From the NCBI GenBank assembly GCA_003167215.1, contig PMTV01000029.1:1-64000 (forward strand): DNA of 64,000 nucleotides, in the 5' to 3' direction. Source of the stretch: Acidobacteriota bacterium (GTDB lineage: Bacteria; Acidobacteriota; Terriglobia; Acidiferrales; UBA7541). Below, piece after piece: positions 63,277 to 64,000 of this stretch. Positions within the stretch are counted from its first letter, which is position 1; every line of letters begins with the position of its first letter. The notes below the pieces were generated by a model that was not told the origin of the DNA, ran no database searches, and worked only from the letters and a program-made list of their open reading frames with translations. The position numbers and the translations under genes were made by a program.

Positions 63277-64000
63277 ATGGACCGTTCTGCTGCGAACGAA
63301 GTGAATCATCCTGCCTCGGCCGTGTCTCCATCTCTCACACGAAATCAGATTCGCGGCTTCTGGGCATCGTGGGGTGGCTGGACACTGGACGGCATGGATT
63401 CCTTTGTTTATGCGCTGGTCCTTGTACCTTCGCTGCGCGAACTGCTTCCGCGCTCCGGCATTGCAGCCACCAAGGGAAACATCGGATTGTACGGCGGTTT
63501 GCTGTTCGCCCTATTTCTGATCGGCTGGGGACTAGCGTTTCTTTGGGGACCGGTCGGCGACAAGTTCGGGCGCGTGCGCACGCTTATGCTGACCATCGTG
63601 TGGTATTCGGTGTTCACTTTTCTGAGCGCGTTCGTTACTGGCGTGTGGCAACTTGCTATTCTTCGCCTCCTCGCAGGCGTGGGTATTGGCGGGGAATGGG
63701 CCATGGGCGGGACGTTTGTCGCGGAGGAGTGGCCCGAGAGTCGGCGCCGCATGGGCGCAGGTTTGATGCACACCGGTTACTACGTCGGAATATTTCTCGC
63801 CGCGCTGGCAAACTACGGAATCGGCAGCCGCTTTGGGTGGCGCTCGATGTTTATCGTAGGAGGTGTTCCGGCGCTGTTGCTGGCCTGGATTCGGCACGGT
63901 GTTTCGGAACCGGCTGCCTGGAAAAAGAAAGAAAGTGTTGTACGGTCCTGGGCTGTGTGGCGCCCTTTCGCAACGCTGTTCTCCGCTGCCTGGCGCCGCC
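63277..64000 (+). CDS. MFS transporter (partial, runs off window)
   Basis: 241 residues visible. The first TM helices show GWTLDGMDSFVYALVLVPSL, and the MFS loop motif is GPVGDKFGRVRTLML; LAGVGIGGEWAMGGTFVAEEWPE is characteristic of the metabolite/sugar-proton symporter families. Substrate unknown; the 3' part is missing. Confidence 0.9.
   Translation, partial: MDRSAANEVNHPASAVSPSLTRNQIRGFWASWGGWTLDGMDSFVYALVLVPSLRELLPRSGIAATKGNIGLYGGLLFALFLIGWGLAFLWGPVGDKFGRVRTLMLTIVWYSVFTFLSAFVTGVWQLAILRLLAGVGIGGEWAMGGTFVAEEWPESRRRMGAGLMHTGYYVGIFLAALANYGIGSRFGWRSMFIVGGVPALLLAWIRHGVSEPAAWKKKESVVRSWAVWRPFATLFSAAWRR

Overview
The window looks like a chromosomal piece of an acidobacterium (Acidobacteriota, Terriglobia-like). 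This is inferred from gene content, not from a marker gene: an Oar-like TonB receptor, a secreted S55 (SpoIVB-type) peptidase paired with a beta-propeller protein, an ECF sigma/anti-sigma/DUF4097 operon, a hopanoid operon, lipid A genes and short Cys-rich proteins I associate with this phylum. Genes are dense, GC is moderately high, and starts are often GTG or TTG.

Layout. 1-12 kb: a REC-GGDEF regulator, a dienelactone hydrolase, an aldo/keto reductase, a metallo-beta-lactamase-fold hydrolase, DUF488, a HAD hydrolase, a 6-phosphogluconate dehydrogenase/6-phosphogluconolactonase pair and an RND efflux pair. 12-26 kb: two PilZ-like proteins, threonine dehydratase, the propeller/S55 pair, aroA, the five-gene sigma-factor operon read leftward (22.9 to 19.4 kb), a secreted lipid-binding-like protein and a helix-hairpin-helix lipoprotein. 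25-33 kb: a UPF0104 membrane protein, nrdR, a GNAT acetyltransferase, an alpha/beta hydrolase, an ArnT-like glycosyltransferase, an LpxL-like acyltransferase and lpxD. 33-44 kb: a hopanoid operon, shc-hpnH-hpnA-hpnG-two zinc dehydrogenases-hpnCD (fused)-hpnE. 44-46 kb: a zinc-ribbon protein, DUF72, an HPF-type ribosome hibernation factor and tRNA-Lys(TTT).

The main discovery is a genomic island of about 16 kb (46177-62152). Its left edge is the 3' end of tRNA-Lys, next to a decayed tyrosine integrase. Its right edge is an exact 24-bp copy of the tRNA 3' end at 62129-62152. The cargo reads as a module for catabolism of hydroxyproline or hydroxyproline-containing peptides: TonB receptor, secreted S9 peptidase, amino-acid permease, proline-racemase-family epimerase (Ser/Cys type), a DHDPS-family lyase/deaminase, a ketoglutarate-semialdehyde-type aldehyde dehydrogenase, an SDR, an aldo/keto reductase and a GntR/FCD regulator. 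Three 13-bp palindrome-like sites (RCATA-YTG-TATGY) lie at the divergent permease/lyase promoter, over the regulator's own start codon, and just downstream of the -10 box of the TonB receptor promoter. They give a complete regulatory hypothesis. No flavin D-hydroxyproline dehydrogenase is present, so the SDR or the aldo/keto reductase may fill that step, or it is encoded elsewhere.

Right of the island are a NicO/UreH-type metal transporter and the start of an MFS transporter cut by the window end. I found no rRNA, CRISPR array or intact insertion sequence.
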